NCBI GenBank assembly: GCA_947044365.1
Contig: OX345643.1
Coordinates: 5,040,001-5,104,000, forward strand
Direction of reading: 5' to 3'
From: Petrosia ficiformis
Lineage: Eukaryota > Porifera > Demospongiae > Haplosclerida > Petrosiidae
DNA length: 64,000 nt
Below are positions 14,301 to 24,645 of the stretch, in pieces. A program made the position numbers and the translations under genes. The number at the start of each line of letters is the position of its first letter. Within the stretch, counting starts at the first letter, position 1. The notes beneath the pieces were generated by a model, which was not told the DNA's origin, searched no databases, and worked only from the letters and a program-made list of their open reading frames with translations.

Positions 14301-15702
14301 TGGTACATATATCAACACAGTAACAGTGACTGATAGTGACACTTTTAGTGATGTTATAATGTGGTCATTATTACTACCAGTGTGGTATTGTCTAGACTGC
14401 ACACTGCATATATGAATAAATCATCAACATTTCACCTTTTTTAACTTACAGTTATTAAAAGAGGGAAGGTTGAATTCTTAACTTTAGCTGTCCTATCTCT
14501 TGAAAACAATGACAAACAAACATCCTGTATGTATGTAAGTGAGGAAGTCAACAAAATTGTTAATTAATAATTTAATTCAACATACTTTGATTCCAACAGC
14601 ATAAGGAAGCACTTTCTTCCCCAAACTTTTCACATAGTCATGTAAAAGATGCAACAATTCGTCTTTGCAATTCACAAACTACATGTATGATAGAAAAGAT
14701 TAAAACGTAACCGAGTGCATGATTTTATGTATTGTCCTCATTGAACAGCATGGATCATCAATTATTTTTTGATGACACAAAGTGTTCACAAAGTGTTAAC
14801 AAAGTAATATAGTCAATCATTAATGTTTTGAACACAAGGTATGAGAATTATTTTACTACAGGTCATTCACATTCACCTTGACCTCAGAAAAATGTTTATA
14901 ACTTTAATTTGGAATGACCAACAATATTTTTATCTGCATCATTTTCATATAATCATCCTTTCCTGTTTTTTGGGGTATATCAAATTTCAACCTTATGACT
15001 ATACACTATATTACACATAAAGTCATCACGTAAGAATTTTGAGGTCATCACGAACATGAATAAACCTAAACAACATTACATTTGGCAGGAGAATTATTAA
15101 TTATCACAGTTGCTGAGCACATACACTGAATTTGCATGAAAATAACTACTACTTAAGTAATGTATATTTACTATATTACTGTTATGAACACAATAGCAGA
15201 AAAGATGCTATTATCAATGAATTGAATACGGTTCAAGAACAAAATTTTCCTTATTTCCCTTCCACGATATAAACAAAATGCGCAATATAATGTCATGCAT
15301 GATCGTCACAATATATTTATGATATATCGTTATATCGCAGCAACATTAATAACTATACACTATAGTAAAAGTTAAATTTCACTTATGAATGACTTGGTGC
15401 ACATACATACTTCGTCTAGTCCTGCTGCTTCTTGTAAGAACTTAGTAACACCATTTTTTTGATTCAAAAGAACTGATGAACAATATGCTACATGTAATAT
15501 GAAATATTATATAAATACATATACAATTTTAACATTGTATGATTGGTTTTGTGAGTTTACCTAGTTCGGCATCAGTGATTTGCTCGATACACAATGAATA
15601 AATATCGGATGCAGTCTCTGCGGCTCGAACGTCTCTCTGGGGTGAATCTGATTGAAGATTTTCCCATAAATATGACAGTTTCTGCTCCAAAGCAGCAGAC
15701 AT
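232..15702 (-). CDS. PRKDC: DNA-dependent protein kinase catalytic subunit, 5' part (27 exons; 3' end off window)
   Basis: DNA-PKcs is the PI3K-like kinase that joins Ku at DNA breaks during non-homologous end joining. Only the N-terminal HEAT-repeat region (about 1,006 codons) is here; the kinase domain would lie beyond the left edge. Exons, 5' to 3': 15702-15561, 15487-15411, 14678-14586, 14524-14450, 13986-13885, 13607-13543, 12733-12625, 12061-11959, 11435-11349, 10947-10883, 10826-10734, 10664-10512, 9700-9521, 8971-8803, 8269-8220, 7841-7719, 7482-7351, 6575-6451, 6106-5947, 4982-4869, 4281-4162, 3212-3053, 2081-1963, 1801-1606, 976-918, 451-374, 300-232. All phases agree. Stretches such as KPELPVISGCLKGL, PLVSGFYKLLA, MQQYKDDLLSSCL, LLGSLGG and SSSDRQTKVAACEFLHAA align in order with vertebrate DNA-PKcs. 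The start ATG at 15702 follows ATAAA; the frame is open further upstream, so a longer N-terminus is possible. Introns hold many repeats. No disabling change was seen. Confidence 0.95.
520..745. repeat. TTTAGTTAACTAA-rich MITE-like repeat
   Basis: This AT-rich repeat has many TTTAGTTA and TAACTAA words and ends in AACACAACACTA. Related copies lie at about 11037-11145, 28294-28550, 40636-40800, 50346-50555 and 63690-63760. Several begin with AGTGTTGTTTTAGTTA and end with its reverse complement, as expected of a non-autonomous DNA transposon. It lies in a PRKDC intron. Confidence 0.6.
1189..1408 (-). mobile_element. hAT-type MITE, family 1 (copy a, degraded left end)
   Basis: This is the oldest-looking member of the five-copy family described at 5488. 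The right end CTTATCAAAAACACTG is intact. The left end has lost bases (CATAGTTTTGATAAG), and no clean duplication remains. It lies in a PRKDC intron between the exons at 976 and 1606. Confidence 0.75.
2184..2443 (+). mobile_element. MITE family 2 (CAGTGTTCTGCCC ends)
   Basis: The element starts CAGTGTTCTGCCCA and ends GGGCAGAACATTG, and holds internal repeats of a TTAACCACCACT-like word. Flanks share AATAC. Other copies: 7962-8142, 39822-39959, 49595-49739, 56314-56561. It is inside a PRKDC intron. Confidence 0.75.
2760..3040 (-). repeat. Dispersed repeat R5 (copy in PRKDC intron)
   Basis: This segment matches, in reverse orientation, 35625-35890 and 55195-55460. Shared words include CTTCCTCATG, TTCAAGGTTCTAAA, AAGTACACAG and CCCTATAATTGCTTTGTG. 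It runs to within about 15 bp of the PRKDC exon at 3053-3212 and supplies the sequence just past that exon's donor. Confidence 0.7.
3835..4150. repeat. TAGTACATATACATG tandem repeat
   Basis: Short tandem units of the form TAGTACATATACATGTAA fill this part of the PRKDC intron up to just before the donor of the exon at 4162. A longer unit carrying TAGTATGAATAGTACATATACACG recurs three times. The open frames across it are repeat artefacts. Confidence 0.9.
4460..4596 (+). mobile_element. tRNA-derived SINE with CTTT tail
   Basis: The first 73 bases fold as a tRNA-like head. It has a 7-bp acceptor stem with two G-T pairs, an A box TAGCTCAGTTGG, a five-pair anticodon stem, and a B box GGTTCGAATCC. 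The anticodon loop reads CCGGAGT, lacking the T that normally precedes the anticodon, so a working tRNA is unlikely. A short unrelated body and a (CTTT)n tail to 4596 follow, the usual build of a tRNA-derived SINE. It sits in a PRKDC intron, opposite the gene's direction. Confidence 0.75.
4976..5067. repeat. 46-bp tandem duplication spanning a PRKDC splice acceptor
   Basis: Two perfect 46-bp copies lie side by side, beginning at 4976 and 5022. Each contains CCACTACAG on the minus strand, the acceptor of the exon at 4869-4982. The gene therefore has two identical acceptors 46 bp apart; only the inner one keeps the frame. Confidence 0.9.
5250..5895. repeat. 36-bp minisatellite (TACATGTGTTTGTATGTGTTACAG) split by a MITE
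   Basis: Copies of a unit of about 36 bp containing ACATACATGTGTTTGTATG and TGTTACAGTATG run on both sides of the MITE at 5488-5700. It lies in a PRKDC intron; the open reading frames across it are artefacts. Confidence 0.9.
5488..5700 (-). mobile_element. hAT-type MITE, family 1 (copy b, perfect 8-bp target duplication)
   Basis: The element begins CAGAGTTTTTGATAAG and ends CTCATCAAAAACACTG, so the ends are inverted repeats, and it is flanked on both sides by ATGTACAT (5480-5487 and 5701-5708). Ends of the form CAGWG and an 8-bp duplication are the hAT superfamily pattern. It encodes nothing. Confidence 0.9.
6125..6435. repeat. ACATGTACATG-rich simple repeat
   Basis: Tandem ACATGTACATG with interspersed GCAATACTGTAACATATACAACACATAGT units (period about 100 bp). 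It fills the PRKDC intron between the exons at 6106 and 6451. Confidence 0.85.
6675..7143. repeat. 50-bp minisatellite, about nine copies
   Basis: A unit of exactly 50 bp (containing TAGTGGCTATTGGTCAAAGG and AGGTTCTAGTGGTAAGATGG) is repeated with very few substitutions; the last copies are shortened. It lies in the PRKDC intron between the exons at 6575 and 7351. Near identity of the copies means recent homogenisation. Confidence 0.95.
7500..7645 (+). repeat. GA-rich purine tract
   Basis: About 145 bp almost entirely of A and G on the plus strand (GAGAGGAGGGAGGGAGGG and similar). On the transcribed strand of PRKDC it is a long polypyrimidine tract just downstream of the exon at 7719-7841. 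Confidence 0.9.
7962..8142 (+). mobile_element. MITE family 2 (copy in PRKDC intron)
   Basis: Begins CAGTGTTCTGCCC and ends GGGCAGAACACTG; flanked on both sides by AGAATG. The 13-bp ends are perfect inverted repeats. Confidence 0.8.
8308..8360. repeat. (GA)n microsatellite followed by a 12-base G run
   Basis: GAGAGAGA repeats are followed by GGGGGGGGGGGG. Simple sequence in a PRKDC intron. Confidence 0.9.
9980..10262. repeat. Palindrome-rich ATGTACAT/ATCATG array
   Basis: The region is built from alternating ACATGTACATGATAAATC and its reverse complement, so long stretches can fold back on themselves. It lies in the PRKDC intron between the exons at 9700 and 10512. Palindromic AT-rich DNA of this kind can extrude cruciforms and is prone to deletion. 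Confidence 0.8.
11600..11660. repeat. (ATTACA)n microsatellite
   Basis: AATTACAATTACAATTAC repeats in a PRKDC intron. The words resemble the ends of the hAT element at 54757, so this could be a transposon end that expanded. Confidence 0.6.
12878..13102 (+). mobile_element. hAT-type MITE, family 1 (copy c, perfect 8-bp target duplication)
   Basis: Starts CAGTGTTTTTGATAAG and ends TATCAAAAACTCTG; flanked by TTTCTAAA at 12870-12877 and 13103-13110. It lies in the PRKDC intron between the exons at 12733 and 13543. The 85-codon open frame across it is not a gene. Confidence 0.92.
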
Positions 15703-15835
15703 TTTATCATTAAAACGCCCAGTATTGATCCACGTGGCTTCTGAAAAATTCCTCAATCGTACAATGGTGATTTTCACGTGGGTGGTTGATCGCGCGCTCG
15801 ATTGTTTCAGGGCGTGGCTCGTCAACGTCCTTGCA
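15703..15835. promoter_or_regulatory. Divergent promoter region between PRKDC and STRA6-like gene
   Basis: Only 133 bp separate the two start codons, which point away from each other. The stretch is visibly richer in G+C and CpG (CACGTGG, CGCGCGCTCG) than the flanks. No TATA box is evident. Both genes are probably served by one bidirectional promoter. Confidence 0.65.
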
Positions 15836-16629
15836 ATGGAAGAAACTCTTCAAAGCCTCCCACTAATCTACAAGGAGATTACAACACGATTAGCAGCTGA
15901 GGCTGACAATAGTAGTGATAATACCAACCTTTCAGATTTCACACTTGCTCTTTGCAGTCATCCCGTGAATTCATCATCTTCAAAGTAAGTACAAGGTACC
16001 ACCCATTTTTTTTTCATTTTCATTTAATACTTCCTTGCAGATGTAAAGAACTGTCAAATGCTGTGACTGCAATATACAGTGTACACATAGTTGTTGCTGT
16101 AAGAATGATGCGATGTAATTATAAATGTATAACTCTCTAAAAACTGTTTCAAATAACAAAAAAGCTTCCTATGTTGTTGACACTCGAATAAATGGTTTCT
16201 ATACTATATTAAAATGTCTTTTTGCCAACTCATACAATAAATTAAATGCAATCTGCATAACCTCTATACATAACTTATGGGCTATATATTGCAATGGGAA
16301 TAATAAAGGTTCTACTACTAGGCATAATGATTTGAAATGCTATAAATACACAATCAATGGTACAATCGTTTACCAGGGCCATAAAACAACAGATAAATAA
16401 TAATTATATTTGTAGATGGTTACTAAAATTGCGGTGATCAATTACATTTTTTTCATTTTTTTTCTGCTTATGAATTGCTGTTATATTTTATTTAGTTCAT
16501 AGTGCTTATTGGATTGAGCTTTACACAGAAGCGTGCAAAATGTCTCCCACAATGCTGTTGGTTTCGTCCTAGTCTTGTAATGTAAGTCACATTATTGTAA
16601 CCCATACTAGTATAACCTTTGACTTAAGC

Positions 16630-16685
<56 letters not shown>

Positions 16686-19600
16686 GTATTATTATGAAAG
16701 TACAATGCACAAAGATATTTCTTTGCAACATTACGGTATCCATAATTCAGTTCCGATTCTTCTAAACTTCTGATAGTAATAAGTGTTTTGATAACAAAGG
16801 ACTGGTAGATAATACTGCAATGAACTGAGTGTTATCAAGTGTTATCTTATTGAATGGAGTATTATGCATTTAACACAGAAAGTTATTGAATGTACATAAT
16901 TATATGGATGGCATCGGATACCAAAAATGACAATAATAGTATTGTATTTCAATATTACTTAATTCAATGAACGGAAAAGTATAATATCATTACCAATACT
17001 AATACACTACAAAGCTTTACTCTAACCTCTAACAAGATTATAATTAAAAATCATAATAATTATAATTATCGTCGTTGTTATAAATCTTTTTACAGTCCAG
17101 TCAACTTGCTTAACAACAGCAAATATCGACTGATGTATACCATCATATTTGGAAGTATGTCAAGTATCATTCTGTCTACAGTTACTGGAGGTGTACCAAG
17201 TAATTTATTTCAGGTTTCAAACCCATATGCTCAAGCCATCGTATCAAGTAAGTGATTTTCATAGGTATGTATGCATAAGATACTTAACAATTATCATTTC
17301 ACTCTCTTGTTAGTCCTCACCACAACAATATTTGTAATCTTGATTGCAATCCTCTTCTATCCATTATTTGCGTGTGTGGATACTCCAATACCTTTGATTG
17401 GACATATACTGGGTGCTGTTTATGCTACAGTTGTGTAAGTGTTGTGTAAAGTCAAATTTTTCCTTTTTTTTTAGAATAACTTTTAAATTAAATTTCTATG
17501 TTCACATTTTTCTACCGGCAGAAAATACTTTGTGATATCATGCAATAAGCATTATTTTTATGGCTCTCAAAAGAGCCATCCCTATCATTGTACTTTTATG
17601 TTACACACTATGTGTTTATACTTTCATATCTAATGAAGTGATGTCTTTATGGGAGATATGAATGTACACATGCTCAGTCAATTAATGGCATGAAATAATA
17701 GAGCTAACATGTGTATTAACTACAGTACAAAAATTAAAAAAAACAACTTGTATAGGATCTGTGAAACTATCGACTAGTTATTGATATGTATCATTATCTA
17801 CATTCATACATTTAGGTTGGTTGAAAGTGCTCTTACTCAATACAGTACTTTTTCTGGATGTAATTCTGGCTGTCAAGCTGAAGGAGCACCAGTACGATAT
17901 ATCCGATTAGTTAACTATAGTACAATAATGATTGAATATGCAGCGTGCAGAACTGCAAAGCCTATCTCAATTTAGATTGTGTACAACAGTTTCAGGAATA
18001 ATAATACAATAATTATAGAACGCTGCTTGCACTGAAGATACAAGATAAATACAATCAATATTTTTCATTCCTCTCAGTATGCTGTTCTAATCCTCTCAAC
18101 TGCCCCTATACTGCTGTTTGATTTATTTCTTATTTTATGGTTCGTTGGAAGTAGTATATATGACATAATTCAAATGATTAGGCCAACCAAACATTCTGAG
18201 GTGATATCCATAGATGTAAAGATTATGATTTGTAAATTATGTATTGGCTTTTATAATTATATTTGTATGTATGTATGTATGTACGCATGTACGTACATAC
18301 GTATGTATGTATATAAATGTATGTATGTATGCATATATATATGTATGTATGTGTGCATGTATGTATGTATATAATTTATGTACATATGTATGTATGTATG
18401 AATGTATTTATGTATGTATTTATGTATGTATGTATGTATGTATGTATGCATGTATGTATGTATGTATGTATGTATGTATGTATGTATGTATGTATATGTA
18501 TATATTTATGTATGTGTGTATGTTCATGTATATATGTAGATCTGTTGTATATGTAAGATATATGTGTGAGTTTTATGTACTAATAATCAGCTGTTCTTGA
18601 GTGCATCTCATGTTTATAATTATAGTTTCATGGACATAAACACCTCAAGGCTCATATTCAACGAGTACAAACAATTCTTAAAAAGTATTGTTATAATAAT
18701 TAGTTTATTTGTTAACAAAAATGTATTACCATATAGACCACCTTCAGAGGACAATCCCGAGCCAAAATGGAAGATAATAATAAGTAAAATCTATGCCTAT
18801 GATCCAGGTACAATAATAATTATACAAACATACTTCAAACATGTTTTCCTCTTAACAGGTTTCAAGTTTCCTTTGAGGTTTCTGGCTGCCATGATAATAA
18901 CAGCAGTTATTCTATACCAGGTAACATTGATTAAACAGAACACAGGTGCACTGTCCATATGATAGGATAAAGCCATAAGCTAGTGTTAACATTCATACTC
19001 TGTTAAGTTAATATAAGTAAGTGTTGTATTCTGCTTTTCAAATTATAGGGGAATCCCCACTCCTGACACTTCTGACATTATTTCTCACTTTTAGCGAATA
19101 GTAAATTAAATATTAGAGATATCAATGCTTTTACTTTATTTTGGATAGTCACATGCATTCCATAATAATTTAAATACTTTAATTTTATTCTACAGTTGAC
19201 TCTGATAGCTCTTTACCAGACAATTCAACTGGCCAGAGTTTTTGGTAATTTGGGTAAGCTCATTCTATTTTTCACTAAAGAAATAGGTGATTCAGATACA
19301 TTCGATTCCGTCAATTTGAGTCCTGTAGTTACTGCTGGAAAAGTAGTTGGTGGATTAGCATTGGGAATTGGCAGTACGTTGTGGTAACTGTGTAGACAAT
19401 TATCATGGTTTCCTTACTTACACAATATGTATTGTCATATTATACAAAATGCAAACCCAGTCGTCCATGGCCCTTATTTCTTTACATGTAACTGACTATA
19501 AATCATAGCATGAATAATTCTCTTTGAGGTTAGATGCTCTAATGAGTGATGTATATAGTATAAATCCCAGTTCATATATAGTATGAACCAGGATTTATTT

Positions 19601-22600
19601 TGTATAGAGCCTGGTTTGTATAGTGGAAACCACAAACAAGTCTCAGACAACTTAAATTTTGTGTAGTGTGTGGGTTCACTTCGTAATTTGGCTATGAATA
19701 TGTTTTAAATGTTATGACTCAGTAAAACTATGAATTATCTATGAATATGATTTATAGAGGATATACCTATTTGTCGTGATTCATGCTATTTAGCATGAAT
19801 CCCTCTAATGACATAGAATATGGGGATTCAGAATTTTATTTACTAATCCATACTGAGAACTCAATGGAAGGTGTTTACTGTGTCGATAAACAATTTGATA
19901 GCACTGTATTGTGTGCTACTAATGATAGCACATTGTATCCACTGAAACTGTTGTATTTTATGAAGTGACAAATGAAACCAACATAAAGTATAATATAAAG
20001 TCATGATTTTTACTTGAGTTTAGTGGTGTTGGATTGTTATTAACAAACGAAGTTAATCTCTTCTACAAGTTGTAACATATATTTGTGTATATTTGTCATA
20101 TGTGGAGTATCTTGTATGTTTCTTTAGCTAATTATAATTTATTATGAGTTTGGATGACATGCATAATTATATCAATATAATAGTTCTTCTACCTGTCAGT
20201 ATAACCATTTCCAGTCTCATTTGTGTTATACAGCTGCTTCTGATATTTCGTAATGTGCGGTAAGTTAATTCTTAAATATTTTGAATGTATTTTTAATGAT
20301 TTCAACAGCGATAATCTTCTTCGAACTGCCCGAGGTGACTTTTCATGTTTACCTGAGAAACATCCACCTATTAGAAATTGCTTAGTGAGTGTAACAAACA
20401 ATCAGTATTTACAAGCAAATTGAATCTATTAACTTTGTAATAGATAAGTTCCCTGAGATATCCTGGATATCAAGTTGCATACATCATTTGGGGTAAGTCT
20501 TGGGTTCTATCTAGAATTTTGAGGGCAAAACTAGCATTACACTGTACAGGACATTTGGGGCTGAGGACTGTTTGGATATACAATGGATGTGTGGGTGTGT
20601 ATAGCCTTGTGCCCTCTATGTGGGTGTGGGAGTTAAAAACGAGACCAGACAAATTCATTGACTCATAATGGTGTGTTTATGACTCATGGATATATAATAA
20701 TTAAATAAGAATGGCAAATGTTAGTTGGAGGGGGGGGGTGGTTTCATTCTCCCCCAGTGCAAAATATGGGTGGCTAGAGCCCCCTCAGTAGTGATATGAT
20801 ATCAAATGAGAATATTTGACAAATCAAAATTTAACAAAGCCATTTTCCTTGGGGGCAACAATGTATCATGCAGGTAGCTTCACTGCTCTGCTATATAACA
20901 AGACAATAGTTGAAAGTGGTCATCAGTGTCATGCTGAGGGTGATGAATACGATACAACTTCATACTTCGTTATACTAATAAAAGATAGTTATTAATATTA
21001 TAATAAGATTTATCAGCTCTATTTCTTCTTTCTCATATAGCTTGGGTTGTCTATGCTCTAATGATATTTCTCTTAGTAGCAGTTCTTGGGATTGGTATCA
21101 CTCTTGTTATATTGCTACATGACTTCCTTGTACCAAAGATTGTGGTTTTCATGTAAGTTCATTAATTACATTTATCTCAGACTTATATTTATATTATTAC
21201 CTATTTTTTGAAAAGGGGCAAAATGATATTAATCAAATGATTTTATTGTATTGCTTACCATTTTGTACAGGAAATCAATGGCATTTGGTATCCAGTGCAG
21301 AGCTACTATTAGGCTTCTTAGATACTGAATTCCATTGACTTACTGTATGAAAGAGTGAAATGATGTGTAATTAAAAGCTTAAGAAAGTGTTTGATCAAAA
21401 TTATTTTGCAGGAAAGTGTCCTTTTTCAGAAATGTGTCCCATATATATGTTCCAAGTAATATGCAGATTGAGTTGCACAAACTGAAAGATCCACAGAATG
21501 CGTGCCAATCTGCAGATTGGTATGCAGTATGCAGATTGCACAATACAAATTGCACAATTATACATGTAATTATATAATTGTACAATTGTTTCCATCTAAA
21601 CTCATACTAGTTTTGCCATAGTATTGTTTTCTATTACATATTTTCTCCAGAATAATTTAACGTATTTTGTGGCATAATGAATTTTTACTTAACTTTTAAT
21701 AACTAATGTTCAGAAATGATGCTTGTCTTATATGCTTGTCTTGATAATTTCTGTAATGCATTAGAAAGAGTGCTTTATCCATTACAGACATGTGATCAAA
21801 CAAAACATCATGACAATGCTAGCTAACTCATGCTATAACATGATTATTATATATAGTAATCACCATTCATTTTCTTTTTCTTCAGAATTGGAACTCTCTG
21901 GGCCCAAGGTATATACTGGTTCCAGTTCTTTCTTGTAAAGTATGTATTCCTGGAAAAACCATACCCAGACCTCGAGCATGAAATATTGAATAACAGGTTT
22001 GTCACCACAATGACATAATAATCAAAATTATGTTGATACATATATATGTAAGTATAATATACCAAACACATATGTATACTCTAACATGTTTATAGGTAAG
22101 TAGAACAGATTGTTTAATTATATTCCTGGATATGTATCACTAGTAATGGAATTCTACCAATAAATTGATAATGAATTAAGATATGTACTGATAACTGTGT
22201 TTTATATGATGTTACAATCATAGAAAATGACATAGTACACTTATTGTGACATCGGTTACATCACTAATCATCCATTATAAAAAAAAGATATAATGAAGTG
22301 TGTATCTGAGCCATTATATTTTATGTGAAATAATTATTTTTAATTCATACAGGCGTTTCTTCCACTGGTTTGCATATGTGCTTCTCTTTCAAAATGCTTT
22401 TGTTGGATTGTTCTCCACTTTCTTTCGTATTATAACTTCTCTTGTATTTGGTCTAATTCTATTCATGAGACTGGACAAAGTAGTGCTTATGAAAGGATTC
22501 GAATTTTTTGATTTTGGTAAGACTATATATTATTAAAATATGAGTTGATAGAAAAATGTTTTAAAGTACCAATCTATTAACATTTGTGGCTGTGAATGCA

Positions 22601-23558
22601 AAAATCAGTCATTTGGCAAATAAAAATTTTGGTAAACAGTTACATTTATATTTTCGTTACTCAGCCATTTTGCAACGGACACTAACTAAATTTGGTACCT
22701 AGGTGGTACAATAGTTGTTCTTCCTAGGTACAAAATTTAGTTGTCTACCTGAACAAAATGGCTGAGAAATGAGCAAAATGAAGCATTTCACAAAATTATT
22801 ATTACACAGTCACCTCACAAATAATAATAAAATTGCTATAGACCAATATAATTATAATAATTATTATGTTTATACATTAAATGCAATATTTCAGCTCATA
22901 AAACATATATTGGATTTCTATACTTGGACTACACTCAGAACAATCCAGTACAGCATGTATTTTGTCAGCTTCTTCTTGAAGGGATGGAAAAAAGAAGACG
23001 AGACTCTGGAATTGATGATGTGATAGCAACTGGATGTTGTGTAGTTCCTCCTGTTCCACATAAGATGGAAGATGTGGCAGGAAAATGTGAGTATATATGT
23101 ACATATATGGTTGAACACACACACACACATAATTAAATCATTGCTGTTCTATGTTTAAAACTGCAGATACAGAATTTGATGATGAAAGTAAGAGCATAAG
23201 TAAGTTTGATTGTATCAGATTTGTGAGTTTCTAATATTATCCATTTTTCTCAGTGCCTAAAAGACCTTATGTGTCACAAAGAGCTTATAATCGATGGCAA
23301 GTAGCTTATACTCTTCTCAGGAATGAAAAACTAGTGGTTAGTTATACTGATTGTGAAAGTATTGTTCTTTATATGAACTCCAGTAGGTGTACAATTGATT
23401 GTAATTTGTATAATTATTATGAATATATATACATTGTATGTGATATTAATTTTTCCCATTAGAAATACACTAGTAGTGGACTTCAGGCAAAAAAGAAGTC
23501 ATTAATACAGAAGATAGAAGTTGATGCTGAAGATACTGGTGAACACTCACACTTGTAA
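15836..23558 (+). CDS. STRA6: STRA6-like multipass membrane receptor, complete, 21 exons, 713 aa
   Basis: STRA6 is the plasma-membrane receptor for retinol-binding protein that takes up retinol. Exons: 15836-15984, 16041-16098, 16496-16581, 17096-17247, 17314-17434, 17816-17891, 18078-18215, 18626-18684, 18737-18807, 18859-18920, 19196-19373, 20184-20259, 20309-20384, 20444-20492, 21041-21152, 21886-21996, 22353-22516, 22895-23086, 23167-23199, 23254-23336, 23463-23558. Hydrophobic segments fall near residues 58-80, 113-133, 150-187, 217-240, 307-335, 384-405, 450-475, 488-505 and 533-560, close to the nine of STRA6. Family-like stretches are FKFPLRFLAAMIITAVILYQ, LLRTARGDFSCLPEKHPP and the C-terminal RWQVAYTLLRN, which matches the conserved tail. 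Human STRA6 is about 667 aa. The donors of exons 6 and 7 are the least certain. The ligand in this animal is unknown, so the symbol denotes family, not proven orthology. Confidence 0.88.
16629..16697. repeat. (TTA)n microsatellite
   Basis: About 22 TTA/ATT units in STRA6-like intron 3. Confidence 0.95.
18265..18535. repeat. (GTAT)n microsatellite
   Basis: Tetranucleotide GTAT repeats with imperfect units fill STRA6-like intron 7. The overlapping open frames on both strands (MYVCMYVC-type peptides) are artefacts. Confidence 0.95.
22663..22775. repeat. Imperfect palindrome, about 40-bp arms
   Basis: CTCAGCCATTTTGCAACGGA on the left pairs with the reverse complement of the right arm ending AACAAAATGGCTGAGAA; both arms also carry CCTAGGTAC-type words. 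It looks like a foldback MITE in STRA6-like intron 17. Confidence 0.7.
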
Positions 23559-23827
23559 CTACTACAAGTACTATACTTATTATACCTTTTAATTATTTAT
23601 TATTAAACTAGAGAGGCCAGATTTTTTTTGTAGACATCGACTCTATTGGTTATTGGTTAATATAATTATAGTTTTTAATTGACATATTTAGCTTTTCATA
23701 CACAGTATTGAAGAAATGATTATAGTCTGCTTTATAAAACTACATACAATTGAAATGAAATGATTTATATGAGTCCATGGTGGCTTGTTAGTAATAGTAA
23801 CACTTCAGTAATATAATTATACCGGTA

Positions 23828-24605
23828 TCATTCATTATCACTACTACTGCTGCTGCTGCTGCTACTGGATGACTGCATAGTCTCTGAGACCTTTTCTTTT
23901 CTGGAAGGTGACATATCAACCCTCCTTTTCTTTGTAACATGCTGAATCTACATGCAAGAAACAATACACTCACATGGATACCTTATCATTACAGAAAACA
24001 TCACACTCACCTCATGATCAGGTGATTTTTGTGATGTGTTCTTCTGACTCATACCTCTTCCTCGACCTCTTCCACGTGTAGTTTTTCTTTGCAATCTGGT
24101 CTTTTTTTTATAATCTGTAGTGGTCTGACCTGTGAGATGAGTTATTACATTCCGTAGTCTTTTACTCTTTGGGAGTTCTCTTTGAGGTGCAGAAAACATG
24201 GAAGGTTGTGGTACAGTATACCCTGTTATTGTAGACTACAAATGAACAGTGAATACGACAAGTATCATAATGCCAATTTGATTATAACTCAACATACTTG
24301 CTTGATATTAGTTCTCTTAATTACAGGAAGTAATATTCTGTCACATTCTTTTTGATTCCATCCAAACTTGTTCCGAGTATATCTATACACAGGACATATC
24401 ATTATTGATTAAACAGCTAGTGCACAACAATGCTTACTGCCTTAAGAGGTCAAGATCAGGTTGTCCCCATTCAAATGTTTCAGTAGATGTGTCCACCAGT
24501 GGTTTAAGATAGGCATGTTGAATGGCTTCCTTTGGAAAGTGAGTTGGTAGAGACAACTGTCTCTGCAATACGAACAGGGTGTATATTATATATATTAGAG
24601 AAAAT

Positions 24606-24645
<40 letters not shown>

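Noticed and set aside
18174..18600. Overlapping long open frames on both strands
   Set aside because: Produced by a (GTAT)n microsatellite in a STRA6-like intron.
19783..19968. 61-codon plus-strand ORF in the STRA6-like gene
   Set aside because: Flanking exons join in phase without it and it has no counterpart in STRA6 proteins.
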